Source of the DNA: Closterium sp. Naga37s-1
Lineage: Eukaryota > Streptophyta > Zygnematophyceae > Desmidiales > Closteriaceae
NCBI GenBank assembly: GCA_947471745.1
Contig: CANJKZ010000548.1
Location: 60,001 to 124,000 of the forward strand
Reading direction: 5' to 3'
Length of the DNA stretch: 64,000 nt
Position 1 is the first letter of the stretch. Each line of letters starts with the position of its first letter. A program made the translations under genes and the position numbers. Positions 1-11,200 of the stretch are shown here, one piece after another. Below the pieces are notes generated by a model that saw only the letters and a list, made by a program, of their open reading frames with translations, did not search any database and was not told the DNA's origin.

Positions 1-45
1 AGCGCCACCTAGCTACGCCAAGCGACACAGGCTGCAAGGCAGGCG

Positions 46-160
46 GGGGGGAGGAGAGAGGGGAGGGAGGGAGGGAGGGAGGGAGGGAGGGAGGGGGGGG
101 AGGGAGGGAGGGAGGGGGGGAGGGGGGGAGGGAGGGAGGGAGGGAGATAGGGAGATAGGG
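46..160. repeat. G-rich low-complexity tract (GGGA)n
   Basis: Long run of GGGA and GGGGA units ending in two GAGATAGG units. Read on the minus strand it is a pyrimidine tract of the kind found before a 3' splice site, which would fit an intron of the possible gene just to its right. No coding signal. Confidence 0.85.
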
Positions 161-291
161 TGTTACTACCACAAGAACCTCTTGTCCTCATCCAATTCAC
201 AAACAACTCCGGGGTATCGGCAAGGCTAGTACTTGATATAGGCTGCACAGTAGGGCGGGCAGTGGAACCAGCAGGACAGTACTACTATTAC

Positions 292-451
292 CTTGACTGG
301 CATTGACAAGTACGCCTGGCGGGGTGTTGCCAGCACCCATCACTTGCGCGTGGCACGGCGACAACGCGTTGAAAGCGACAAGCCAGAACGCTATCGCCAT
401 GGCGACGGCAAGCCGGCGCAGCCGTGATGCTGCTGCTCGCGGGTGCTTCAT
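292..451 (-). CDS. Possible first exon of a secreted protein
   Basis: Minus-strand ATG at 451 opens a reading frame that starts like a signal peptide: MKHPRAAASRLRR, then a hydrophobic stretch VAMAIAFWLVAFNAL, then a plausible cleavage site after CHAQ. The exon may end at 292, where CAAG is followed by GTAATA. An acceptor-like GTGCAG lies at 243-248, but that join runs quickly into a stop, so the true splice is unresolved. A downstream stretch at about 180-235 (TPELFVNWMRTRG) could be the next exon. I do not recognise the protein family. It could be chance coding. Confidence 0.3.
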
Positions 452-1264
452 CGCAGAGGGAGGGCGGAGCCGACTTGGGCAGTGGCGGCTGCGGCGGTGC
501 GCCGGCGTCGTGCGGCTTGGTTTTGGTTTGGCCGGAAGTTGCCAACTTCGAGTAAGATCTGCTGCGCGAAAATCCTGGGACGTTTGCTGCTTGATAGGGG
601 CAATTAGCGACAACGACAGCTAGCGGTAGTAGAATTAGAACCGCCGAGGAGACATTGGGACGAGGAGAGGAGTGAGACGATAAGAAACACTGGGTGCGGA
701 GGAGGGGGTTTGTATAATGAAGCCCCTTGGCTTCGCTGGTGCAATGCGGCGACGATGATGATGCGGCGGGCTGGGAGAGCAACCGCAGAAACATGATACT
801 ACACGAAGGGGGGCGCCAGGAGGAGTTGCGGAAAGGCGAGCGCGCGGCGGGCGTGGCACATGCGGATGTGCTGAGGAGTGGAGTGGACGCTCCGAACGGA
901 TCTGGTCTGAGGTTGGTCGAGCTCGAGCAGACTCGGCTCGACTGCCTGCCTGCCGTGCCCAACTGCTTGCGGTGGATTCAGCACGCTTCGCTGACTAAGC
1001 GCAACAGTATGATCCCATCCCATGATTGGGCCACTGAGAGTTAGTGACCTCGAGCCGCTAGTTTGCGGCGATTGCGAACGTCTCCCCCCCTCCCGCGCGA
1101 GCAGGTGCAGCAACCTGTTCTGCTTCGTACACATAGTAGAGGCGAGGAGCGGATAAGGTTGCGGATGTGACGAGTTGACATAGGGAGCTACATACACTCG
1201 TGTAATGCTGACGTGGCCCCAGGAGACTTACTACAGTACAGAACCCTACAATGCACAAATAATG
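452..1264. other. Non-coding region upstream of the possible secreted-protein exon
   Basis: Open frames here are short and overlap in several frames with no recognisable domain. If the minus-strand exon at 292-451 is real, this is its promoter and 5' leader. I see no clear TATA box or other element. Confidence 0.4.
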
Positions 1265-1314
1265 CCCCGCTACGCCAGATTAGCGGGGATGGCGACAAAT
1301 CTGGCATAGCGGGG
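1265..1314. repeat. Perfect-looking hairpin (17-nt arms)
   Basis: Arms at 1265-1281 (CCCCGCTACGCCAGATT) and 1298-1314 pair at 16 of 17 positions around a 16-nt loop. It may be the end of a small DNA transposon or a structured RNA element. Nothing nearby identifies it. Confidence 0.6.
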
Positions 1315-1623
1315 TGTTGTTTGTGAGGAGAGTAGCATTGATGGCGTGACGCCAAGTCAGGATGTGTTGACTAGCAGTGGCTGGCTGAGCGGAGAGCGCA
1401 TCTGTTCTAGGCCAGCTTTGCTGACTGGAGAAGCCAAGAAACCAGCAGTATGGTCCCACGAAATCATCCAGAGTCTGACCTAGCTTCGACAGCTGCGACC
1501 ATTCCCAGGAACCTCCACCCCGAGTCGATACAACTCTGTCACACCAAAAAAAATCAATTTGTGAAAAAATTGGTCGCACAACAAAAAGGGAAACTAATTC
1601 TGCAGTCACAAATAAGACCATTT
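1315..1623. other. Non-coding spacer, nothing recognised
   Basis: AT-richer DNA between the hairpin and the foldback element. No gene, RNA or repeat is supported. Confidence 0.4.
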
Positions 1624-2013
1624 TATCACGTTTGGTCACATGAGAAAAAGTCACGGTACTGTGCGGATCTATCACGGGTGATTACGGCGTGTTGCAAATA
1701 GCGGTGCACTGCATCTGCTCGGCTCATGGCACGGGTTTAGGAAGGCTCCAGAAACGCAAAAGGCCGTAATTTTTTTTTACAGAAAACGCGCAAAGAAAAA
1801 CTATGTCCTAATATAAAATTAGCAAAAAAAACTCTTTGAATCACTATCTTGAAACTTTTCTTTCCCGATTCAGTGCCCGTGTTTGGACTCCCGCCTTCCT
1901 GGAGCCTTCCAAACGTCCCGAGCTGATGCAGTGCACCGCCAATAGCAACACGCCGTTACAGCGCTATCACGGATAGTCACACGCTGCCCCGCATCTCTAT
2001 CACGTTTGGTCAC
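1624..2013. mobile_element. Foldback / MITE-like element
   Basis: Inverted arms at 1684-1751 and 1899-1956 match over about 55-65 bp; both contain GGTGCACTGCATC and GGAAGGCTCCAG in inverse orientation. The arms enclose an AT-rich loop. The whole is bracketed by a direct 16-bp repeat, TATCACGTTTGGTCAC, at 1624-1639 and 1998-2013. No transposase is encoded, so this is a non-autonomous DNA element or its remnant. The 16-bp repeats are too long to be an ordinary target duplication and may belong to the element. Confidence 0.6.
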
Positions 2014-2472
2014 TCATGAAACGCACCTTGCGAAGTGGGTTTTGAGTTCATCATGCACCCTTGGCGTGTATCCATTTTGCCACTTGATGTGCCGGACGGT
2101 CCGAATTGTGGACCGTCCGGGTTGCAAAGGGTTACCAAATTCGTTTCGAATCGTATTGTTCTTCGCATGCACTTTCGCGACGTCGCTAAGAACCCGGGCG
2201 GTAGTGACACTTTTTTGCCACTTCAATGGTGCGAACTGTCAGATTCGGACCGTCCGAAACGCTTGGCACGAGATTGGCTGGCGAAATAAAATATAATTAC
2301 CAGAACCAAGTTGCCTCGTCAATTTCGGAATCGAGCAGCAAAGTGCATACGCGAATGTTGCGACAAGAGTGACTTCGGTTACGATAGATACAGTGCTTTG
2401 GCGATGCTACAGCACTGGCGAATTGGTATAAGGGGGAAAAAGTGTCACCATCAACCCCGGACGGTACCTAAG
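2014..2472. repeat. Left part of an inverted-repeat region with CCGTCCG palindromes
   Basis: Holds a palindromic GGACGGTCC/GGACCGTCC pair near 2094-2120 and GGACCGTCCG near 2248. The stretch at 2063-2085 (GCGTGTATCCATTTTGCCAC) recurs in reverse complement at about 4600-4621, on the far side of the nested LTR elements. This suggests an older inverted-repeat element later split by the TRIM insertion. No gene. Confidence 0.4.
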
Positions 2473-2609
2473 TGCTAGAGGTCCACTGGTGATCCCCGAT
2501 CGATCTAGGGAAGGGTTACAGGAACGGCGGCCTGGGGGGTTATGAGTGCACTCACCCGCTACGTAAACAAGCCCTTTTATCCCAGTAGTTAGTGGCTGGG
2601 ATTCTGACA

Positions 2610-2621
2610 TGGTATCAGAGC
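2610..2621 (+). promoter_or_regulatory. Primer binding site of the TRIM
   Basis: TGGTATCAGAGC is the usual plant primer site complementary to the 3' end of initiator tRNA-Met. It abuts the left LTR end. Confidence 0.85.
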
Positions 2622-2625
2622 GAAG

Positions 2626-4311
2626 TGTCAGAATATCATGCTTGTCTAGCCTGCAGTGGGGTACTCTATAGCGAGTACAACCCAATTAGGGTTTCCTATA
2701 TGTATCTCAACTGCTGCTAGTGCAAACCCCTCCTTTCTCATTCTAACTTTTCTAGCTGTATCTTGACATGCTATCAGAGCAGGTCGACCCCCCCGGGTCG
2801 ATCCTGTGGATGGGCCCACCCAATACTTCCGCTGCTACACTGCCTGTCGCGCGCCCCGGGCGCGCGACGTTTTCTTCCTGCCGCGCGCTCCGGGCGCGCG
2901 GCGGTTTTTCTTCCCGCCGTGCGCTCGGGGCGCGCGGCGGTTTTCTGCTCGTCGCGCCGCCCTGCTGGTCGCGTTCTGCTCTGCCCTGCCCGTGGCGCCG
3001 CCCTGCTAGCCGCGCACCGCCCTGCCCTGAACGTCGCGGCGCCCTGGGGTCCTGCGCGCGCCCCCCCCCCCCCCACTCCCGTCGCCCGTCGTGGCGCCTC
3101 GGGGGCCCGCACGTCAGCCCCTCCCGTCGCCCCGTCGCGGCGCCCTGGGGGCCCGCGCGCGCCCCCCCCCCCCCTCCCGTCGCCCGTCGTGGCGCCCCGG
3201 GGGCCTGCACGTCAGCCCCTCCCGTCGCCCCATCGCAGCGCCCTGGGGGCCAGCGCGCGGCCCCCTCCCTTCGCCCGTCGTGGCGCCCCGGGGGCCCGCG
3301 CGTCAGCCCCTCCCGTCGCCCCGTCGCAGCGTCCTGGGGGCCCCCGCACGGTCCCCTCCCGTCGCCCGTCGAGGCGCCCTCGGGGGCCCGCGCGGCCCCA
3401 CCTCCCGTCGCCCGTCGAGGCGCCCTCGGGGGCCCGCGCGGCCCCCCCTTCCCGTCGCCCGTCGAGGCGCCCTCGGGGGCCCACGCGTCGCCCCCTCCCG
3501 TCGCCCGTCGCGGCGCCCCGGGGGCCCACGCGCTGCCCCGCTTCTGCTCGCACGCCGCCCCAACTGCTGCCCGCGTTTCTTTCCCGCGCCGCCTGCGTTT
3601 AGGGTGTGGGGGTGGCGGGTATGGGGGTGGCGGGTGTGTGAACCGTCCCCTGCTCCTCCTCCTCCTCCGTCTCCCACTGCTGCAGCTGCCGCTGAGGGGG
3701 GTGGGTGTGTGGGAGCCGAGGGAGTGGTGCTAGGGGGGTGACGTGGGAGTGGAGCTAGGGGTGCAGCAAGGGGTGTGTGAAAGGGGGGTGGGATAGTTGG
3801 GGGAGGTTGAGCGGAGGCTGCCGTCTTGTCGTCCGCAGCACCTGTAGTCCGGGGCTCTGCCGCTGGTAGCCCAGAGAGCCTGCTGCGCTTGTCGCCCGTG
3901 GGTCCGTTGCTCCTGCCGCTCAGAGTTAGCCGCAGAGCCAGTTACTCCTGTAGTCCGGGGCCCTTGCTCCGGTAGCCACCGTGCGCGCCGCTCCTGTTGT
4001 CCGTGTGTCTGCAGCTTCAGCCGTCGCCTCCTATCTCCTCTCCTCTCACTGTCCAGCCTCCTCCTCCTCTCTTGCCCTTTGCGAATGCCTCTAGCTTTGC
4101 TTGTACTGGTGAACCTGCTCTATGATTGCTTGCTGTGCTGATAATACCCCACTTTGACTATGGGGGTGTGTCAGAATATCATGCTTGTCTAGCATGCAGT
4201 GGGGTACTCTATAGCGAGTACAACCCAATTAGGGTTTCCTATATGTATCTCAACTGCTGCTAGTGCAAACCCCTCCTTTCTCATTCTAACTTTTCTAGCT
4301 GTATCTTGACA
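2626..4311 (+). mobile_element. Non-coding LTR retrotransposon N1 (TSD CGAAG)
   Basis: LTRs at 2626-2768 and 4169-4311 are 143 bp each and differ at about one position. Both run TGTCAG...TTGACA. The 5-bp target duplication CGAAG is intact at 2621-2625 and 4312-4316. The primer site TGCTATCAGAGC is at 2769-2780 and the polypurine tract ATGGGGGTG at 4160-4168. The 1.4 kb interior is GC-rich and lacks gag or pol, so it is non-autonomous. Its LTR core and both priming sites resemble those of the intact Copia at 5995-13312, the likely helper. Confidence 0.9.
3066..3545 (+). repeat. GC-rich tandem repeat inside N1
   Basis: Imperfect units of about 45-60 bp built on CCCGTCGTGGCGCCCCGGGG. All frames are open on both strands because of composition and repetition, so the long frames here are not taken as genes. 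Confidence 0.75.
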
Positions 4312-4510
4312 CGAAGGTCTCGGGTTAGAATCCCGGTATGTGCACTTCGGGCATCCCAGTGTGCGGGGGGGTGTCAGAGGTTCACTGGTGATCCCCGATC
4401 GATCCTAGGAAAGGGTTACAGGCACGGCAGCCTGGGGGGTTATGGGCGCACTCATCCGCTACGTAAACAAGCCCTTTTTATCCCAGTGGTTAGTGGCTGG
4501 GATTCTGACA

Positions 4511-5055
4511 CAAAGTACCAAACCGTCGATTTGGAAGGTCCTAACTTCGTTAATGAGACCGTCCGAATTAAAAAAAGGGGACCATCAGAAAAAACCCAAT
4601 GTGGCAAAATAGATACACGCCCTTACTGGAACTATGCGCAAAAAATGCAGCACTGTAGCTTCTGGCACAGGGCTTCTGCTTGTTTTCGCTCAGGGCGCAG
4701 GACTAGCTCCTTACTACGCAGCTCGGCTCTCATTGGGGCACCTAGCAGAACACTATACCGACTCTCGAAGTAAACAGCCACCTCCCAGCCTTGTCTTTCG
4801 CGCCAACTTGCAGGTCGTTCTGGGTGGCTCGGGATGCCACTTTTACAAAATCAAGATTCCCAGACTTTCGCGCCCAAAACTAGGCTTCACGTTCATTAAA
4901 AATCTGGAAACAAAGACGACTTCCGTCAGAATTTTGTCTAAACGCTACTTCAACTTGTTAAGTGCTGCTTGTACCCTGTACATGTACTTTTCGATCAAAC
5001 AAAGTAGACCAAATTTGGTGCTCATGTGTGAGGTAGTTACATAAGCATAATTCAT
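4511..5055. other. Non-coding DNA, right part of the split inverted-repeat region
   Basis: Contains GACCGTCCGAATT near 4558 and the inverse copy of the 2063-2085 stretch near 4600-4621. Short open frames have no recognisable domain. Confidence 0.4.
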
Positions 5056-6224
5056 TGTCTGAAATGCTAGGCAGGAATGAGAAACAGGAAAGAGTGGTTT
5101 TCACTAGCAGGCAGTTGAGTACATATAGCAAACCCTAATTCGGGCTGTACTCGCTATAGAATACCCCACTGCAGGCTACACAAACATCACATTCTGACAC
5201 ACTCCCATAGTCAAAGTGGGGTATAATCAGCACAGCAAGCAGTCATAGAGCAGGTTCACAAATACAAGCAAAGCTAGAGGCAGTCACAGAGGGCAAGTGA
5301 GGAGGAGGAGCGACTGTGAGAGGAGTGGAGATAGAAGGCGACGGGTGAAGCCGCAGACACACGGGCAACAGGAACGGCGCGCACGGTAGCTACCGGAGCA
5401 CTCAACCTTCGGACTACAGGAGTAACTGGCTCCGCGCTAAGCTGCAGGAGCAACGGACCCACGGGCGACTGGCGCAGCAGGCTCGCTGGGCTACCGGAGT
5501 ACTCAACCCCCGGACTACTGGCGCTGCTGACGTCACAACGGCTACCTCCGGTCAACCTCCCCCAACTGTCCCACACCCCTTTCACACACTCCCTGCTGTA
5601 CCCCTAGCACTCCTCGCACGCCACCCCCCTCGTACCACTCCGACGGCTCCAACACATCCACCCCCCTCAGCGGCAGCTGCAGCAGTGGGAGATGGAGGAG
5701 GAGGAGGAGCAGGGGACGGCGCACACACCCTTCACTCCCATACTCGCCACCCCCACACTCGCCACCCCCAAACCCTAACACAGGCAGCAGCGGGGGGCGG
5801 TGCGCGGGCAGCAGCTCGGGGGACAGCGCGCGGCTCCGGCGCAGGCTGTGCGGGCCGCGCACGAGCCTGGCGCGGGCTGTACGAGCCGCGCGCGGGCCTG
5901 GCGTAGGCCGTACGAGCCGCGCGCGGGCTGTACGGGCCGCGCGCGGGCCTGGCGCAGACCGTACGAGCCGCGCGCGGGCTGTATGGGCTGCGCGTGTCAG
6001 AACATATATATAGCTTATGCTGTTGTGTAGGCTATAGTGGGGTATCCCATAGGGGGTACAACCCAATTAGGGTTTCCTATATGTACTCACTTCATTCATA
6101 GTTCATTCATTCGCTTTCTCCTCTTCTCATGGAATCAGAGCAGGTCCCCTCCTAGGGACTGTTTCTAGGGCCCACCGAAGCGCGCCCCGAGGCGCGCTTT
6201 CTTTTTTTTAGCGACCCTCCGTGT

Positions 6225-6975
6225 CGCCCCTAGCGGCCCGTTGCGCCGCCCTCACCTACGCGGCCCCACCGCCCTCACGTCGCGGCCCCGCCGCCCTCAC
6301 GTCGCGGCCTCGCCGCCCTTGCCTACGCGGCCCCGCCGCCCTCACCTGCGCGGCCCCGCCGCCCTCACGTTGCGGCCCCGCCGCCCTCACTTCGCGGCCC
6401 CGCCGCCCTCACCTACGCGGCCTCGCCGCCCTTGCCTACGCGGCCCCGCCGCCCTCACCTTCGCGGCCCCGCCGCCCTCACTTCGCGGCCCAGCCGCCCT
6501 CACCTACGCGGCCTCGCCGCCCTTGCCTTCGCGGCCTCGCCGCCCTCACGTCGCGGCCTCGCCGCCCTTGCCTACGCGGCCCCGCCGCCCTCACTTCGCG
6601 GCCCCGCCGCCCTCACCTACGCGGCCTCGCCGCCCTTGCCTTCGCGGCCTCGCCGCCCTCACCTACGCGGCCCCGCCGCCCCACTTCGCGGCCCAGCCGC
6701 CTATCCTCACCGGCCCCGCCGCCTATCCTCACCGGCCCCGCCGCCTACGACCGCCGAGCCGCCCTGCCGCCGAGCCGCCCAGCAGCCGAGCCGCCCGGGA
6801 GCCGAGCCGCCCTGCTGCCGAGCCGCCCTGCCGCCGAGTCGCCCGGGAGCCGAGCCGCCGAGCCGCCCTGCCGCCGAGCCGCCCTGCCGCCGAGCCGCCC
6901 GGGAGCCGAGCCGCCCAGCAGCCGAGCCGCCGAGCCGCCCAGCCGCCGGGCCGCCCTACTGCCGAGCCGCCCGAC
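6225..6975 (+). repeat. GC-rich minisatellites in the Copia 5' leader
   Basis: Two arrays: units of about 24 bp around GCGGCCCCGCCGCCCTCAC (6225-6745), then shorter units around CGAGCCGCCCTGCCGC (6755-6975). They lie between the primer site and the gag start. Long frames in all phases here are composition artefacts. Confidence 0.8.
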
Positions 6976-7054
6976 CTGCCCTGCCTGGTGAGCACAGCAC
7001 CACTGTTACTGCGTGCCCCTCCCCTACTGCTTGCACTGCTACACTGTCGTCGTC

Positions 7055-8233
7055 ATGGCTACCCCTAGTGTCCTCGCTTTTGACGCTGAGGGTCGAGCCA
7101 TTGACTTTGAGGTCTGGGTCGACGACCTGCAGCTGTTCTTACAGTGCGATAGGACGGACGGTCTTTCCCTCTTTGACCTCACCTCTGGCGCCTCTCCTGC
7201 CCCTGCTGCTGATGCTGACCCCACTGTTCGCTCTCAGTGGGCCACCCGCGATGCTGCTGCACGTCTTGCTGTGCGTCGCCACCTGCCTACCACTGAGCGC
7301 GCGCACTTTAGTCAGTACAAGAGTGCTCAGACCTTGTACGACGCTGTAGTTGCGCGCTACTCTTCCCCTGCCACTGCTGCCCTGAGCCGCCTCATGCTAC
7401 CGTACCTCTTTCCTGACCTTGCTGCCTTTCCCACTGTCGCTGACCTCATTACGCACCTCCGCACTAGTGACACTCGCTACCGCGCCGCCCTTCCTGCTGA
7501 GTTCTGCGCCAAGAACCCCCCCCCCATGTACATCACTCTCTATTACATAGTCACACGCCTCCCTGACTCCCTTCGCGTAGTCAGGGACCACTTCCTCTCA
7601 GTCTGTCCCACCACTCTCACTGTCGACCTCCTCGAGAAGTCCCTCCTGGCGGCGGAGAAGAGCATCGTCGTTGTAGGAGCCTCTCGTGGTGACCCTCGCA
7701 TCCCCATCTTTGAGGGGTGTTCTCCTTCCCCCCTGCTGCCCTCTGTTGCCTCTGCTGCTGCTGCCGACCTGCTTGGTCTTGAGTCGGTCTGCGCGGCGTC
7801 TGCCCCTAGCGGGAGACGCCGCCCTGGCAGGGGCAAGGGGGGCAAGGGCGCGGGTGGAACTGGCGGGGGCGGTGGAGGTGGCGGTGGAGGCGGCGGAGGG
7901 AGTGGGGGTGGCGGTGGGAGTGGTGGCGGGGGCGGTGGTGGCGGTGGCAGCAGCGGAGGAGGAGGCGGTGGTGGCGGCAGCGGGGGGAGCGGAGGCAGCG
8001 GTGGTGGTGGAGGTGGAGGCGGCGGTGGCGGAGGGGGTGGAGCTGGTCGGGGTGGTGCCCCGCAGCGTAGCGGCTCTGGTGGTGGCCAGCGTCAGCAGCA
8101 GCAGCAGCAGCAGCGTTCGCGGGACATCCCCCCGCCCCAGCAGCTCCGTGAGTGGTACACGCAGCGTCAGCGGGGTGGGGGTTTTGGTCCGTGCACCTAC
8201 GTCCTTCGTTCCGGCGACCGCGCGGGTGAGTAG
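7055..8233 (+). CDS. gag: Copia C1 gag
   Basis: Encodes the capsid-like protein that packages element RNA. I choose the ATG at 7055 because the conserved N-terminal domain (MATPSVLAFDAEGRAIDF...) begins there; an in-frame ATG at 7013 would only add a leader. The first 250 residues form the UBN2/Retrotran_gag-type helical domain. A basic stretch SGRRRPGRGKGGKG follows, then a long Gly/Ser-rich linker (about 7855-8060) and a Gln run near 8092-8115. The frame ends at a single TAG (8231-8233), after which the same frame continues into pol without interruption. Pol may therefore be made by stop readthrough, or the TAG may be a recent CAG-to-TAG change. Confidence 0.9.
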   Translation: MATPSVLAFDAEGRAIDFEVWVDDLQLFLQCDRTDGLSLFDLTSGASPAPAADADPTVRSQWATRDAAARLAVRRHLPTTERAHFSQYKSAQTLYDAVVARYSSPATAALSRLMLPYLFPDLAAFPTVADLITHLRTSDTRYRAALPAEFCAKNPPPMYITLYYIVTRLPDSLRVVRDHFLSVCPTTLTVDLLEKSLLAAEKSIVVVGASRGDPRIPIFEGCSPSPLLPSVASAAAADLLGLESVCAASAPSGRRRPGRGKGGKGAGGTGGGGGGGGGGGGGSGGGGGSGGGGGGGGGSSGGGGGGGGSGGSGGSGGGGGGGGGGGGGGAGRGGAPQRSGSGGGQRQQQQQQQRSRDIPPPQQLREWYTQRQRGGGFGPCTYVLRSGDRAGE

Positions 8234-11200
8234 TGTGGGGGTGCCCACCCCACCCAGCGCTGCTTTGGCCGCCTGACGGACGCTTGGCGTCAGCAGTTCC
8301 CCGAGGCTAGTGAGATTCCCCGTTGGGGAGAGCTGTCTAGGGCTGGCGTAGCTATCTTTGATCTTGACTTTGATGCTATCCTTGCTGCCATGTATGCTGT
8401 GACTATTAGTGAGGAGGGTGACTGTTACCGGTGTTTCCCGCCCGACCCGGGCATTGGTACTGCTGCGCTAGGTACTTCTGCGGCTGCTGCTCTAGGTGCC
8501 AGTGCGTCTGCACTCTCAGGTACTGGTGAGGCTGCGCTCTCAGGTACTGCATCGGCTTCGGCCTCCCTCACCTTCACGCTTGACTCAGGGGCTTCTCGCT
8601 CCTTCTTTCGAGACCGCACCACACTCACGCCGCTTGGCCGGCCGGTTGCAGTCTCCCTGGCTGACCCCTCTGGGGGTCCTGTCCTCTCTCACTTCTCCAC
8701 TGTCCTCCCGTGTCCGGCTGCCCCCTCGGGCACCTTGTCTGGTCTGTACCTCCCCTCGTTCTCGACGAACTTGGTGAGTGGTGCTGACCTGCAGGATGCG
8801 GGGGTTCACCAGTTTACTCCTGCGAGTCAGCGGGTGACCCACTGCTCGGACGCCCGCACAGGCCGACACCTGGCCACGTTTTCGCGTCGGCCGGGGTCGA
8901 GTCTCTACACCCTGACCACTGAGTCTCCTCCTGTCCCTGCGTCTGGCCAGGTAGCTGCGTCGGGTCAGGTGTTTGCTGCTGCGTCCAGGTCTGGTCCTGA
9001 GTCTGCCCCCTGCTCGTGTCGCCGCCTGTCTCAGGAGACTCTCCTGTGGCACCACCGTCTTGGCCACCCCTCCTTGCCTCGTCTTCGGGGCATGGCTTCC
9101 CGTGTCCTTGTCTCTGGTCTTCCCCGGTCTCTCCCTCCCCTTCCTTCGGGACCCGGACCTTCCTGTGTCCCCTGTGTCGAGGGGCGGCTCCGGGCTGCCC
9201 CTCACTCCTCCCAGTTTCCCCCGACAGAGGCTCCTCTGCAGACGCTTCACATGGACGTGTGGGGCCCGGCCCGCGTCCGTGGGCAGGGTCACGAGCGCTA
9301 CTTCCTGCTGGTGGTTGACGACTACTCGCGTTACACCACAGTCTTCCCCTTGCGCAGCAAGGGTGATGTCACTGAGGTGTTGATCGACTGGATCCGCGCA
9401 GCTCGTCTCCAGCTCAGGAGGAGCTTCGGCTCGGACTTTCCTGTTCTGCGTCTGCACTCTGACCGAGGTGGAGAGTTCTCCTCTGGCCTTCTGCGAGCCT
9501 ACTGTCGTGCACGAGGCATCCGCCAGACCTTTACGCTTCCGGACTCTCCACAGCAAAATGGGATTGCTGAGCGCCGCATTGTCATGGTCATGGACGTCGC
9601 TCGTACGTCCATGATGCATGCGGCTGCCCCCCATTTTCTGTGGCCGTTTGCGGTTCGGTACGCGGCGCATCAGATCAACCTTCACCCCAGGGTCTCCCGG
9701 CCGGAGACCTCCCCAGCTCTGCTGTGGACGGGGAAGGTCGGCGATGCGTCTGCGTTCCGTGTCTGGGGATCTCGGGCGTTTGTCCGCGACTTGTCTGCGG
9801 ACAAGCTGTCCCCTCGTGCTGCTCCCTGTGTCTTCCTCGGCTTCCCCCCTGACGCCCCAGGGTGGCAGTTCTACCACCCCTCCTCTCGTCGTGTTCTGTC
9901 CTCCCAGGACGTCACGTTCGACGAGTCAGTCCCCTTCTACCGCCTCTTCCCCTACCGCACTCCTTCCCTCCCCCCGCCACCGCACTTCCTTGTGCCAGGT
10001 CCCCCCCCGGTAGACCCCCTTCCCCCTCAGGGTCCTGCCCCTTCAGGTGTGTCCCAGGTAGACGCAGTCGAGCCGGTCGAGGTTGCTGGTGACTCTGGTC
10101 CTGCTGCGGGTGCTGAGCCTGGGGGTGCTGACTCTGGGGGTGCTACGCGCGTGGGTGCTGAGCCTGGGGGTGCTGAGCCTGGGGGTGCTGAGTCTGGGGG
10201 TGCTGAGCCTGGGGGTACTGCGACTGGGGGTGCTGAGCCTGGGGGTGCGGAGTCTGGGGGTGCTGAGCCTGGGGGTGCTGCGACTGGGGGTGCTGAGCCA
10301 GGGGGTGCTGCGTCTGGAGCTGCTGAGCCTGGAGCTGCGGAGCCTGCGGCCACTGGACCTCCCCTTGTGGTGTCTGGCGGTGCGGGACCTGGCGGTTCTC
10401 CGGGTGCTTCGCCTCGGCGGGAGCCCCTCTCTCCACAGGAGCTGCGCGAGTGGTTTGCTCGCCGCTGGAGACGTACTGCTGGAGCTGGAGCTCCTTCGGC
10501 TGCTGAGGGTACTTGTGCCGCTGGTCCCGGAGCTGCTGGGCCTTCGGGTTCGCCTGGAGCTGGAGCTGCTGCGGGTGTTGGTGCTGAGACTGCTGCTGTC
10601 CTTCCTAGCGGTGGTCCTGCTGTGGGTGCTGCTGGTGCTGCTGGAGGTCCTCCCGCTGGAGGTGCGGTTGGCGCTGGTGCTGCTGCTGAGGGTGCTGTCC
10701 CTGCTGTGTCTGGAGTCGCCGCGCGGCCTCGGCCGTACTTCGTTCCCCTCCTACAGCAGGTTCTTGGTCTTTCTCCTCCTGCAGCGTGTCCACCGCCTGT
10801 TCAGTCACAGTCCCAGTTAGAGCCCGCCTCCCCACTTCCTGCTCCCTCTCCTTACACTGGTCCCACTGGAGGTCTTGCTGAGCGTCGTGAGCCTGCGTCT
10901 CGTCCTGCGTTGCCTGTTCGTGCTGCTCGCGCTAGTGGTCGCGGTTCGCGTCAGCGTCCTCCTCCTGTCCCTGGCACGCACCGGATGTCTTTGCGTCCGT
11001 CCACTGCTCCTCTGCGTGCCCCTTTGCCTTCTCCTCCTGAGTCCTCCCTTCCTGCACTTACCGACCCAAAGTCCGACTCTCTTCGTGCTGCTAGTCCTAC
11101 TGTCACACGTCTCCTTGCTACTGTCGTCACTGACCCCTCTTTTGAGTCCACTGCTGCGTCTGCGCTTGTTGCTGAGCTCGTCGACTTTGCTGCTCGCTGT

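Larger units (their letters stand above)
2473..4510 (+). mobile_element. TRIM (miniature LTR retrotransposon), split by a nested element
   Basis: Left LTR 2473-2609 and right LTR 4372-4510 are about 138 bp and clearly homologous; the right one runs TGTCAG...CTGACA. The primer site TGGTATCAGAGC sits directly after the left LTR at 2610-2621. A G-rich polypurine tract precedes the right LTR. With the nested insertion (2626-4311) and its TSD removed, only about 70 bp lie between the LTRs, so it encodes nothing and depends on another element. Flanks CTAAG (2468-2472) and CAAAG (4511-4515) could be a decayed TSD. Confidence 0.8.

Noticed and set aside
2763..3741. Several 200-320 codon Pro/Arg/Ala-rich frames inside N1
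   Set aside because: GC-rich tandem repeat with all frames open on both strands; no retrotransposon domain and no conservation with N2 as protein.
6221..7000. Long Pro/Ala/Arg frames in the Copia leader
   Set aside because: Minisatellite composition artefact; the true gag start is downstream at 7055.
8585..9877. 430-codon minus-strand frame opposite Copia integrase
   Set aside because: Mirror of strongly biased codon use in pol on the plus strand; no recognisable domain.
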